Positions 7,912 to 17,100 of a DNA stretch of 64,000 nt are shown here, in pieces. The DNA comes from Lachnospiraceae bacterium. Its GTDB lineage: Bacteria; Bacillota; Clostridia; Lachnospirales; Lachnospiraceae. Below the pieces are notes generated by a model. The model had not been told where the DNA came from, did no database searches, and was given only the letters and a program-made list of their open reading frames with translations. The position numbers and the translations under genes are program-made. The first letter of the stretch is position 1. Each line of letters starts with the position of its first letter. The DNA lies in assembly GCA_017437965.1 (NCBI GenBank), contig JAFRWN010000082.1:1-64000 (forward strand). The letters run 5' to 3'.

Positions 7912-9858
7912 ATGGGAAACGACGGACGAAAAAAAGGCAGCGAGAGAGCCAGATTACCGAGAAGAGTGGTAATTATCTCGGCTTTCATAATAATTCTGTC
8001 TTTCATCGGCATGTTCCTCATAGATTCCAGCGTGAAGGAAATCCGCAACGATTACAGGCAGAATATAAGTGCGGACTATATGAACAAGGAAGTCGTAGGG
8101 GACATCAACCGCTATGTTTACAAGCATCAGGGCCTGATCTATAAATACGGCAATGAATATGAAAGCGGCGTTGATGTCACACAGGTGAAGAATGACATAA
8201 TCGAGTGCCGCAATGAGATAAAAAGACTTGACAATGCTCTCGGCAAAAATGTCGGTGACATGCCCTATGAGAAGATTTATAACGAATTTCATGAAATGCT
8301 TGACGGATATTTTTCCGAAACAGAGAAAATATTCGGAGTCAGTGACGGCAGGGATGAACTTAAGATCCTTAAGACTATTGACGGCGAACTGAATCCCACG
8401 ATAGTCAGTATCATTGACAAGGTTGAAAAGCTCGACAGGATGATAACCGACAATACGAATAAATCCAACGATGTAATGGCCAATAATCTTGACAAATACC
8501 GTTTCGGAGAGATCATGATAATCATCGCCATAATGGTCATTTCAATCCTTGGCTTTGTTCACTGTATTTTTCTGACCCACGATATAATAAACCGTGATCC
8601 GATGACCAATGTTTTCAATATCGGAAAGGTTGGAAGGGACATAAGCAGAATGAGTGCAAAAGGCAGGCTTAATGATTACAGCTGTGTCTGCACGAACATA
8701 AAAGGGCTTTCGATAATCAATCAGCGCTACGGAACAAAAAGCGGCGACGTCCTGCTCATAAACTACGCTTCGGCCATGTCCGGCCTTTTAAGGCGCAATG
8801 AAAGGATGGCAAGGATAGGAGGAGACAATTTCCTGTTTTTTATCAAAAATGACCATCTGGAGCAGCTGATCCCGAAGCTGATGCATTCCGAGACGGAAAT
8901 ACCCACAGCCATCGGCATGAAGAAGGTCAACATAGACAACCGCTGCGGAATTTATCCGATAAGCAACGGTGACCGTTTTGACGATATCCTTGACAGCGCA
9001 TATACGACGCTTAATCAGGCGAAAAGAGGTGCCGAGGGAGATATTGTACGTTTTGACAAAAAGCATCTTGAAAAAGTGTTCAGGAGAAGAAACATACTCA
9101 GGCAGTTCAAGAAAGCTCTTGAGGATCATGAATTTATCGTTTACTACCAGCCAAAGGTGGAATGTAAAAATAACGCTATAATCGGCGCCGAGGCGCTTGT
9201 CAGATGGAAACACGACGGCGAGCTTGTCCCTCCCTTTGAATTCATTCCGGTGCTTGAAAACGAGGGCAGCATTACAGAACTCGATTTTTATGTGTTTGAC
9301 AGAATGTGTAAGGACCTTAAGGAATGGCTTGATGCGGGATTAAAGCCCATAAGGGTGTCCTCAAACTTTTCCAAGCATCATCTGAAAAACAGTGATTTTG
9401 CGGATAAGATAATCAAAGTCATCGAATCCAATAATGTTCCGAGGGAATATATCGAGGTCGAACTTACAGAGTCCTTCGGTTATGAGAACCTTAAAGCTTT
9501 TACCGATTTTGTTTCAAGGATGAACAAGGAGGGTATCAGCGTGTCCCTTGATGATTTCGGTACCGGCTATTCTTCGCTTTCGGTGCTTAAGGACATCAAT
9601 GTGGATGTGGTTAAGATAGACAAGACCTTTATCGACAGGATATGCTGCGGGAACGTGATAAATGAGAAGCTTCTGATCAACGTTATCCACATGATAAAGG
9701 ATCTCGGACATGAGATAATCTGCGAAGGCGTTGAGAAAGAGGAACAGGCTGAATTCCTTAAGCAGCAGGAGTGCTATTTCATTCAGGGTTATCTTTATGA
9801 CAGGCCTCTGCCGCATGATGAATTTACCGAAAGATTAAAGTCGCCTGTATATCGCTAA
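7912..9858 (+). CDS. Membrane GGDEF/EAL protein, probable c-di-GMP phosphodiesterase
   Basis: A 648-residue inner-membrane signalling protein. One membrane segment is near residues 18-38 and a second near 197-220; they bracket an extracytoplasmic sensor of about 160 residues. The GGDEF domain follows, but its active-site motif reads GGDNF (about residue 302), so diguanylate cyclase activity is unlikely. The EAL domain looks intact: EALVRW near 427, ELTES, DDFGTGYSSL near 547, KIDKTFID and a late EGVE. It therefore probably hydrolyses c-di-GMP. The frame could open at a GTG at 7867, but that lies in the leader inverted repeat. The ATG at 7912, with AAGGGG 9 nt upstream, is preferred; an in-frame ATG at 7903 is an alternative. 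Confidence 0.9.
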   Translation: MGNDGRKKGSERARLPRRVVIISAFIIILSFIGMFLIDSSVKEIRNDYRQNISADYMNKEVVGDINRYVYKHQGLIYKYGNEYESGVDVTQVKNDIIECRNEIKRLDNALGKNVGDMPYEKIYNEFHEMLDGYFSETEKIFGVSDGRDELKILKTIDGELNPTIVSIIDKVEKLDRMITDNTNKSNDVMANNLDKYRFGEIMIIIAIMVISILGFVHCIFLTHDIINRDPMTNVFNIGKVGRDISRMSAKGRLNDYSCVCTNIKGLSIINQRYGTKSGDVLLINYASAMSGLLRRNERMARIGGDNFLFFIKNDHLEQLIPKLMHSETEIPTAIGMKKVNIDNRCGIYPISNGDRFDDILDSAYTTLNQAKRGAEGDIVRFDKKHLEKVFRRRNILRQFKKALEDHEFIVYYQPKVECKNNAIIGAEALVRWKHDGELVPPFEFIPVLENEGSITELDFYVFDRMCKDLKEWLDAGLKPIRVSSNFSKHHLKNSDFADKIIKVIESNNVPREYIEVELTESFGYENLKAFTDFVSRMNKEGISVSLDDFGTGYSSLSVLKDINVDVVKIDKTFIDRICCGNVINEKLLINVIHMIKDLGHEIICEGVEKEEQAEFLKQQECYFIQGYLYDRPLPHDEFTERLKSPVYR

Positions 9859-9892
9859 TCCTTAAGATTCCCTTTACCTTTGTGTGCAATAC

Positions 9893-9921
9893 TTGAATTA
9901 AAACTATAATTATGCTATAAT
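9893..9921 (+). promoter_or_regulatory. Sigma-A promoter of the mfd operon
   Basis: TTGAAT (9893-9898), a 17-nt spacer and TATAAT (9916-9921) with a TGC extension. The same -35 hexamer, spacing and -10 occur at 7814-7842. The mfd start codon is 58 nt downstream. Confidence 0.85.
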
Positions 9922-9922
9922 A

Positions 9923-9955
9923 TGGCATAACTGTGGCCAGAGCCCGGTTATGCCA
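9923..9955 (+). promoter_or_regulatory. Inverted repeat directly after the mfd -10
   Basis: TGGCATAAC (9923-9931) is the exact complement of GTTATGCCA (9947-9955), with an inner GGC-CAGA-GCC hairpin (9935-9944). Like the repeat at 7843-7882, it starts within 2 nt of the -10 and is followed by ATTTTA/ATTTTT. It could be an operator or a 5'-end mRNA hairpin. Confidence 0.45.
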
Positions 9956-9978
9956 TTTTATGTTGGGAAAGAGGAAAA

Positions 9979-12900
9979 ATGCTTAGCTGTCTTAAGGAAC
10001 CATTAAGTGAATACAGGGAATATTCCCAGGCTCTTGAGGCCATTGAAAAAGGGATGCTTCCGCTTCGCATCACCGGAGCCACTCCCATACAGCGCCTGCA
10101 TTTTGCACAGGCTCTTTCCGACAATGTGAGTTTCAGGGTAATAATCACTTATAATGACCTGCAGGCCAGGAAGATGGCGGAAAGCTACCGCCTTTTTGAT
10201 GAGGACGTGCTTTTTTATCCCGCAAAGGACTTTATTTTCTACCAGTCCGACATACAGGGACGCCAGCTTGTCAGGGAAAGAATGAAGGTAATAGAGAGGC
10301 TGATTTCCGGTAAAGGCGGCACGATAATAACCACCATCGATGCCGGAATGGATGAGCGCCTTCCTTTTAAGCGTTTTAAGGATGCTGTCATCAAAATTGA
10401 CGAAAGCAGCGAGATAGATTTAAAAAAGCTTGAAAAACAGCTGGGTTTCATGGGCTATGAGAGAGCCGCAAAGACTGAAAGCGAGGGAGAATTCTCGATT
10501 CAGGGCGGAATCATCGACATATATCCGATGAATGCCGAAAACCCTTACAGAGTTGAGCTCTGGGGAGACGAAATTGATACGATAAGAAGCTTTGACCCTG
10601 TGTCACAGCGTTCGATAGAAAAGGTGGATGGTTTTTCCGTTTACCCCGCCTGCGAAAGCCTTTTCACAAAGGAGGAGATTGAGGGCGGCCTTAAAAAACT
10701 GAAAAAAGAAGCTAAGGAGCTGTCGGATAAATTAAGGGATGAGATGAAGACCGAGGAGGCTGCAAGGTTACTCAGACAGGTAAAGGAGCTTGAAGAAAAC
10801 TTAAGCTTTGCTTTCTATGCCGTAAACCTTGACAGCTACATATTAAGCTTTACAAAGCAGACGGAAAGCCTTTTTGACTGCTTCCCGGAGGGAACGATCT
10901 ATTTCATGGACGAGCCCGCAAGGGTTACGGAACATGGAGAAGCGGTCGACCTTGAGTATTCCGAGAGCATGAAGCACAGGCTCGAGAAGGGCTATGTCCT
11001 TCCTTCCCAGATAAAGGCAGTGCGCAGCAGTAAGGAAGTGATCTCGGTTCTTGCGAAAAAGCCTCTGGTACTGCTGTCAACACTTTCGGGAAGCACGCAG
11101 ATAAAAGAAAAGGCCAAGTTTGACCTGACAGTTAAATCGATAAATACCTACCGTTCCGACTTTGCGCTATTAACTAAGGATGTGGCATCCTACAAAAAGC
11201 TTGGCTACCGCACGATAATCGTTACGGGCTCAAGGACAAGGGGAGCAAGGCTAGCAAAGGACCTGACGGACTATGATATCCCGGCTTTTTTTACCGAGAG
11301 TAAAACAAGGACGGCTGCACCCGGTGAGGTAATGATAGTCTACGGACAGCTTCCGGGCGGTTTTGAATATCCTCTGATAAAGTTCGTCGTGATTTCCGAA
11401 AGCGATATTTTCGGCACGAAAAAGCAGATAAAAAAGAGCGACCATACAAAGGACAAGAAAAAGCTCCTTGACTTCAACCAGCTGAAGCCGGGAGACTATG
11501 TGATCCATGAAAACCACGGGCTTGCGATTTACCGCGGGCTTTTCGAAATAGAGTCCGACCATGTGAAAAAGGACTATATCAAGCTGGAATATGCCGGAAA
11601 CGGCAAGCTCTATATCCCGGTAACAAACCTGGATATGCTCCAGAAGTATTCCGACGGCGGAAACGAAGACAAGAAGCCGAAGCTTGCGAGCCTTAATTCA
11701 CAGGAGTGGAACAAGACCAAATACAGAGTCAAGGCAGACATCAACAAAATTGCCGAGGAACTTGTGGAACTCTATGCAAAACGCCAGAGTTTCAAAGGCT
11801 TTGCATATTCAAAGGACAATGTATGGCAGCAGGAGTTTGAGGAACTGTTTCCCTATGAGGAGACGGCAGACCAGCTCCGTGCGATAGAAGATACAAAGGC
11901 CGACATGGAAAGCGACAGGATAATGGACCGCTTGGTCTGCGGTGACGTCGGCTACGGAAAGACAGAGATAGCGATACGTGCGGCTTTCAAGGCGGTACAG
12001 GATTCGAAGCAGGTGGCAATACTTGTTCCGACTACGATACTTGCCCAGCAGCACTATAATACCTTGCTTCAGCGCCTTCAGAATTTTCCTGTGACTGTAG
12101 ATATGCTGAGCCGTTTCAGGACAAAGAAAGAGCAGAGCGAAACCTTAAAGAAGCTTAAGAGCGGGGAGCTTGACATCGTTGTGGGCACGCACAGACTGCT
12201 TTCAACTGATGTGGTATTCAAAAACCTCGGGCTTCTGATAGTCGATGAGGAACAGCGCTTTGGCGTTACCCACAAGGAAAAGATCAAGCAGTTAAAGACT
12301 TCGGTCGATGTTCTGACCCTTTCCGCAACCCCGATTCCGAGGACCATGCACATGAGTCTTGTAGGAATAAGGGATATGTCGGTGCTTGACGAGCCTCCTG
12401 TTGACAGGATGCCGATACAGACCTATGTGCTTGAGCATAATGACGAGCTGATCCGCGAAGCCATAAGCCGTGAGCTTGCGCGCGGAGGCCAGGTTTATTA
12501 TGTGCACAACCGTATCACGGGAATTGAGGATGTTGCCGCAAGGCTTTCCGCAGCGCTTCCCGATGCCAACATTGCCTTTGCACACGGGCGCATGCAGGAA
12601 CGCCAGCTTGAAAAGATAATGGTTTCCTTCATCGCAGGCGAGATCGATGTACTGATCTCCACAACGATAATAGAAACGGGTATGGACATTTCAAATGTCA
12701 ATACCATGATAATAGATGATGCGGACCGCTTTGGCCTTGCCCAGCTTTACCAGCTCCGCGGCCGTGTCGGACGAAGCAACCGTACCGCTTATGCTTTCCT
12801 TATGTATCGTAAGGACAAGATACTTCGTGAGGAAGCGGAGAAAAGGCTTGCCGCGATCAGGGAATTTACCGAGCTTGGCGCAGGCGTAAAGATCGCGATG

Positions 12901-13521
12901 CGCGACCTTGAAATACGAGGTGCGGGTAACCTGCTCGGTGAACGCCAGAGCGGACACATGAGCATCGTAGGGTACGACCTTTACTGCAAGATGCTTGCCG
13001 AGGCTGTAAAGAAGCTTAAGGGCGAGGAGGTTGAAAGTGATTTCGAAACCTCTGTTGATATGGAGGTTGATGCTTTCATACCCGCAAACTACATTTCGAA
13101 CGAGATGGTAAGGCTTGATATATACAAGAAGATTGCCCAGATTGAAAATGACGAGGATCTGTCGGATCTGACGGACGAGCTTACCGACCGCTACGGAGAT
13201 ATGCCCGAGGAAGTAAACACCCTGCTTTATTCCTCACTGATACGCGCGCTTGCAAAGAAGGTATATGTTACCGACCTCAAGCAGAGAGGGTCAAATCTTG
13301 AGCTTGTGATGTTTAACGAAGCGAGGCTTGATGTGGCAAAATTTGCCGAGTTCATAAATTATTACAGAGGCGCCTGCAGACTGATGCCGGGTACAAATCC
13401 GGTATTCCGCTTCAAGATCCAGACGGGCGACAAGAAAAAGCTGATAAAAGGTATTATTTCAATACTTACAAAAATGCAGTCATTACTTATGACGCAAAAT
13501 CTGAAAGAAGAAAAGAAATAA
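9979..13521 (+). CDS. mfd: Transcription-repair coupling factor
   Basis: A 1,180-residue DNA translocase that removes stalled RNA polymerase and recruits UvrA. It has full family length. The N-terminal UvrB-like region (about 1-350) contains GEFSIQGGIIDIYP. The RNA-polymerase-interacting domain follows near 490-560 (LKPGDYVIHENHGLAIYRG). The RecG-like motor has Walker A GDVGYGKTE near 654, DEEQRFG near 755, and ATPIPRT. The C-terminal TRCF domain ends at about 1,165. GAAAGAGG precedes the ATG. The stop overlaps the next start (TAATG), so mfd and the foldase gene are translationally coupled. Confidence 0.97.
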   Translation: MLSCLKEPLSEYREYSQALEAIEKGMLPLRITGATPIQRLHFAQALSDNVSFRVIITYNDLQARKMAESYRLFDEDVLFYPAKDFIFYQSDIQGRQLVRERMKVIERLISGKGGTIITTIDAGMDERLPFKRFKDAVIKIDESSEIDLKKLEKQLGFMGYERAAKTESEGEFSIQGGIIDIYPMNAENPYRVELWGDEIDTIRSFDPVSQRSIEKVDGFSVYPACESLFTKEEIEGGLKKLKKEAKELSDKLRDEMKTEEAARLLRQVKELEENLSFAFYAVNLDSYILSFTKQTESLFDCFPEGTIYFMDEPARVTEHGEAVDLEYSESMKHRLEKGYVLPSQIKAVRSSKEVISVLAKKPLVLLSTLSGSTQIKEKAKFDLTVKSINTYRSDFALLTKDVASYKKLGYRTIIVTGSRTRGARLAKDLTDYDIPAFFTESKTRTAAPGEVMIVYGQLPGGFEYPLIKFVVISESDIFGTKKQIKKSDHTKDKKKLLDFNQLKPGDYVIHENHGLAIYRGLFEIESDHVKKDYIKLEYAGNGKLYIPVTNLDMLQKYSDGGNEDKKPKLASLNSQEWNKTKYRVKADINKIAEELVELYAKRQSFKGFAYSKDNVWQQEFEELFPYEETADQLRAIEDTKADMESDRIMDRLVCGDVGYGKTEIAIRAAFKAVQDSKQVAILVPTTILAQQHYNTLLQRLQNFPVTVDMLSRFRTKKEQSETLKKLKSGELDIVVGTHRLLSTDVVFKNLGLLIVDEEQRFGVTHKEKIKQLKTSVDVLTLSATPIPRTMHMSLVGIRDMSVLDEPPVDRMPIQTYVLEHNDELIREAISRELARGGQVYYVHNRITGIEDVAARLSAALPDANIAFAHGRMQERQLEKIMVSFIAGEIDVLISTTIIETGMDISNVNTMIIDDADRFGLAQLYQLRGRVGRSNRTAYAFLMYRKDKILREEAEKRLAAIREFTELGAGVKIAMRDLEIRGAGNLLGERQSGHMSIVGYDLYCKMLAEAVKKLKGEEVESDFETSVDMEVDAFIPANYISNEMVRLDIYKKIAQIENDEDLSDLTDELTDRYGDMPEEVNTLLYSSLIRALAKKVYVTDLKQRGSNLELVMFNEARLDVAKFAEFINYYRGACRLMPGTNPVFRFKIQTGDKKKLIKGIISILTKMQSLLMTQNLKEEKK

Positions 13522-14528
13522 TGAAAAAAATCATTAGAATCCTGATTCCTGTGCTGATAATCGCTATCGGGTTTACGGCAGGCATACTCATCTACCGTAA
13601 AACCGGAATCAAGGATATGGTTGAAAAAAACAGAGCCGCTGAAAATGAGAAGGATGTCATTGCAACCATCGGTAAAAGGACGTTCACGACCGAGGAGGCG
13701 AAGGTCTATCTTACCTCGGTAAAGAACCAGACGGAGCTGATCTACGGTGACGAAGTCTGGAACTATAGGATTTCGGCTGCCGACAAGAGCTACAAGGAAA
13801 TGATGAAGGACAATATGCTTGAGAAGATCAAGTACATAAAGGTTGTCTGTGAGCACGCCTCCGAATATGACGTCACTCTTTCCCAGGAGGATATGGCGGA
13901 TGTCAGTGCCTACGTTTCCGATTTCTTTGCGGGAATCACGGAAAGTACGGCAAGAGAATATGAACTGACCAATGAACTTCTGACAAAGATATACAGCGAA
14001 AACATACTTGCCAACAAAGTCTATTCAAAGATAACACTTAATCATGATACCTCTGCGAATGAAACAAACTGCAGGCAGGCAGACTTCATCTGCATGAGTT
14101 TCAACAAGTATGTGACGGATGAGGACAATAATCCTGTATATCTCGAGGGCGATGCACTTAAGGCACTTAAGGAAAAGGCCGAGGCGGCCTACAATGCAGC
14201 AAAACACGGCAATTTCCAGTCCGTTGCTGCTGCCTACTGTCCGGAAGAAAAAACAGAGCTTACCTGCGGAAAAGAAGACCTTCCGGCAGAATTTGCGGAC
14301 ACTGTAATGAACATGAAGGAGGGTGACACCAGCGCGCTTCTTGAAAGCAGGGATGCATATTACATATTCAAGTGTGTGAAATACAAGAATGAAGAGGCTA
14401 CCAAGATGGCAGTCCAGAAAAAGATCAATTCGGAGAGAGAAGATTATTTCAGGGATATTTACGAAGACTGGTATTCGAAAACAGATATCAGTATAGACAC
14501 TGAAAAATGGGACAGTGTGGTTTACTGA
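13521..14528 (+). CDS. PrsA/SurA-like membrane-anchored foldase (parvulin type)
   Basis: A 335-residue protein with one N-terminal membrane span (about residues 4-25) and an extracytoplasmic remainder. The arrangement is that of SurA/PrsA chaperones: a helical N-terminal domain (about 45-180) with an IGKRTFTTEEA entry, then a parvulin-like prolyl-isomerase segment (about 185-290) ending in LPAEFADTVMNMKEGDTS. The isomerase domain is divergent and may not be catalytic. There is no lipobox, so it is anchored by the helix and is not a lipoprotein like Bacillus PrsA. The start overlaps the mfd stop. The LTA-synthase gene follows, so a role in folding envelope proteins is plausible. Confidence 0.75.
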   Translation: MKKIIRILIPVLIIAIGFTAGILIYRKTGIKDMVEKNRAAENEKDVIATIGKRTFTTEEAKVYLTSVKNQTELIYGDEVWNYRISAADKSYKEMMKDNMLEKIKYIKVVCEHASEYDVTLSQEDMADVSAYVSDFFAGITESTAREYELTNELLTKIYSENILANKVYSKITLNHDTSANETNCRQADFICMSFNKYVTDEDNNPVYLEGDALKALKEKAEAAYNAAKHGNFQSVAAAYCPEEKTELTCGKEDLPAEFADTVMNMKEGDTSALLESRDAYYIFKCVKYKNEEATKMAVQKKINSEREDYFRDIYEDWYSKTDISIDTEKWDSVVY

Positions 14529-14541
14529 AAGTGAGGAAGTT

Positions 14542-16677
14542 ATGAAATTCAAAAAAGCTTTGGCTTTGGTTGGAAAGGTTATAGCCTTTCCTTTCGTAAA
14601 GGGTGCGGACCTTGTATGCTGGCCCTTCGAAAAAGCCTATGCAAAACTGAAAAAGTACAGGATTTTCCATTCGGAAATGTTTCAGATCCTTTTCCTGTCT
14701 TTTTTTACGACGGTAGTTATCGAGATTCTTTCGAAAAGATCCTTTTTGAAAATGGTCAGGTGGATGGTGAAGAGTCCTGCCATTTTCCTCGTGAACTGGA
14801 TGATAGTACTGATACCGTACTCGATAGGCTTGTTCCTGAAACGAAGGTACCTGGTATATGCCATCACCACATTCTGCTGGGTACTGATCGGAATAATCGA
14901 CGCCGTCGTCATTTCGACGAGGGTTACGCCTTTTACGGCAAATGACATAAAGGTCCTTCCGACCGTTTTCTCGGTAATTGAAATATACATTACCGGCTGG
15001 AAGAAATATCTGATTCTGGTGGGGGTACTGTTTGCGGTAGTGATTTTTGTCGCGTTCTCAAGGCTCCCGGTAAGAGAGGACAAGATCAAACGTCCGATAA
15101 GGGTGCTCGGCGGAATCACAATGGCAGGAACGGCCCTGGCTTTTGTTATCATTTCAATGAAGATAGGCCTGATAGAGACCAGATTCGTAAACCTTCGTAA
15201 TGCTTACCAGGATAACGGTCTTGCCTACTGTTTCATGAATTCCGTATTCAACATCGGTATTTCAAAGCCCAAGGGCTATTCACAGTCGCAGGTCGAGAAC
15301 CTGATAGACAGGATAGATGTTCCGGACTATGCCACAATGGCAGTCAGCGAGCCCGACAATGTAAATCCGGATGTTGCAACACCCACAAAACCCGATGAAT
15401 ATTCTTCAAGCAGCATTGAAAAGATCATCAGTGAATTCCAAGTAAATGTGATACCGGAGGATGAAAGACCCAATATTATTTTCATCCAGCTCGAATCCTT
15501 CTTCAATGTCAACCGTCTTGTGGACGTTACCGATGATCCGATACCTACAATGACGAGCCTGTACAAGAAATATCATTCGGGACTCTTAGGTGTTCCTTGC
15601 ATCGGCGCAGGAACCGCAAATACTGAGTTCGAAGTACTGACAGGCATGAACATGGATGACTTCGGCCCCGGTGAAATACCTTACAGAACCGCAATGTCAA
15701 AGAAAAAATGCGAGAGCATTGCATACAATCTGAAGGAGTACGGCTATTCGACCCATGCCATCCATAACAATGTTGCGGATTTCTACGGCAGGAATATCGT
15801 TTACCCGAATCTCGGAATCGACAATTTCACCTCTGTGGAATTCATGACCAATGTAAGAATGACAAGCATCAATTCATGGGCAAAGGATGAGGTGCTGATC
15901 AAATACATAGAAAGCTGCCTTGACTCCACTCCGAACCAGGATCTCGTATTTACTGTTTCTGTTCAGGGACATGGTCCTTATCCGGATTTCTCCTACTATG
16001 TTGAGCAGATAAACGAGATGGACAAATTTGTGGCAGACCTTATCACCAAGCTCAAAAAACGTAAGGAAAATACCGTGCTCGTGCTCTACGGAGACCATCT
16101 TCCCGGCTTTGATTTTGACGAGGAGGATCTAAAAGAGGGCGACCTTTACCAGACCGAATATGTTATCTGGAGCAATTTCAATATCGGTAAGCCCGTAAGG
16201 AAGAATATCGAGGCAAATGAGCTTTCGGCATATGTAATGCAGCTTCTCGGTTATAATTCGGGTCTGATAAGTAAGCTTCACATGAGCAAATCCCAGTTCA
16301 ATGAACCGGATTACTGGGAATCCCTCCGCGTTCTTGAATATGACATGCTCTACGGTGACCAGTACTGCTGGGGCGGTGAGTGTCCTTATGAAAGCACTGA
16401 CCTTGTATATGGCCACAGGCCTGTGACTATCAAAGCTGTCGATATCATAACCGATCCGGACGATCACGACGTAAACTATCTGACGATAGAAGGAGAGAAT
16501 TTCAACGTCTATTCCTACGTCTATGTAAACGGCAAGAAGCAGAAGAGCATATATGTTTCGGAGAACAAGCTTTTTGTACCGAATGTCGATGTGTCGGAAG
16601 GCTCCGAGATAGTAATATGGCAGGGCAGGGAACAGCTGGCTTCTTCAAATACCTATGTGGTTCCTGAGGAGGAATAA
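14542..16677 (+). CDS. LTA synthase-family phosphoglycerol transferase
   Basis: A 711-residue polytopic membrane enzyme of the alkaline-phosphatase/sulfatase superfamily, likely adding glycerol-phosphate units to a lipid or glycan. Five hydrophobic segments fill residues 40-220. The extracellular catalytic domain starts with NIIFIQLESFF, has the presumed nucleophile Thr in GTANTEFEVLTG (about 358-370), and ends its metal site at YGDHLPGFD. About 85 further residues after the catalytic domain look like an IPT/TIG-type beta domain (LTIEGENFNVYSYVYVNG). The ATG at 14515 lies inside the previous gene; the ATG at 14542, with GTGAGGAA upstream, is chosen. A substrate other than lipoteichoic acid is possible. 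Confidence 0.85.
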   Translation: MKFKKALALVGKVIAFPFVKGADLVCWPFEKAYAKLKKYRIFHSEMFQILFLSFFTTVVIEILSKRSFLKMVRWMVKSPAIFLVNWMIVLIPYSIGLFLKRRYLVYAITTFCWVLIGIIDAVVISTRVTPFTANDIKVLPTVFSVIEIYITGWKKYLILVGVLFAVVIFVAFSRLPVREDKIKRPIRVLGGITMAGTALAFVIISMKIGLIETRFVNLRNAYQDNGLAYCFMNSVFNIGISKPKGYSQSQVENLIDRIDVPDYATMAVSEPDNVNPDVATPTKPDEYSSSSIEKIISEFQVNVIPEDERPNIIFIQLESFFNVNRLVDVTDDPIPTMTSLYKKYHSGLLGVPCIGAGTANTEFEVLTGMNMDDFGPGEIPYRTAMSKKKCESIAYNLKEYGYSTHAIHNNVADFYGRNIVYPNLGIDNFTSVEFMTNVRMTSINSWAKDEVLIKYIESCLDSTPNQDLVFTVSVQGHGPYPDFSYYVEQINEMDKFVADLITKLKKRKENTVLVLYGDHLPGFDFDEEDLKEGDLYQTEYVIWSNFNIGKPVRKNIEANELSAYVMQLLGYNSGLISKLHMSKSQFNEPDYWESLRVLEYDMLYGDQYCWGGECPYESTDLVYGHRPVTIKAVDIITDPDDHDVNYLTIEGENFNVYSYVYVNGKKQKSIYVSENKLFVPNVDVSEGSEIVIWQGREQLASSNTYVVPEEE

Positions 16678-16680
16678 TAC

Positions 16681-17079
16681 ATGAAAAAGAAAGTATTGTA
16701 CATTGCAATATGGGCTGTTTCTCTTATAATATTGATGTTGGCTGCGATATTCGGTGCCGATACCGAGGAAGAAGACGACTGGATACTTGCGCTGATGATC
16801 TTTGCGATACCCTGCGGGATCATGATACTTGACATGTTCCACTTTGCATATTACGACAGATATTATACTCCGGGAAAGTTTGAGTTTACGAATTTCCTTA
16901 TCGTTTTCGGAGTGACCTTCCTTGCGGAATGCATAGTGGTAATTGCAGGCTTCGGACTTAAAAATCCTCAGTACAAGCTTTTCTATACCTTTGCACCGGG
17001 CGGTGCTTTAGCGGCTGCGGTACTGAATCTTTTTCAGACTATACCGTACAGACTGATTTCAAAAGAAAAGAAAAAATAA
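16681..17079 (+). CDS. Small four-span membrane protein of unknown function
   Basis: This 132-residue protein has four predicted membrane segments (about residues 5-25, 36-55, 70-92 and 100-122) and a Lys-rich cytoplasmic end. An acidic loop (DTEEEDD) follows the first span. I recognise no family. It starts 3 nt after the LTA-synthase-family gene stops and is 21 nt before the GH3 gene, so it is very probably cotranscribed with the former. It may be an accessory to the envelope enzyme, but nothing in the sequence proves this. Confidence 0.7.
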   Translation: MKKKVLYIAIWAVSLIILMLAAIFGADTEEEDDWILALMIFAIPCGIMILDMFHFAYYDRYYTPGKFEFTNFLIVFGVTFLAECIVVIAGFGLKNPQYKLFYTFAPGGALAAAVLNLFQTIPYRLISKEKKK

Positions 17080-17100
17080 TAATTCAGGAGGGGTTTACAA

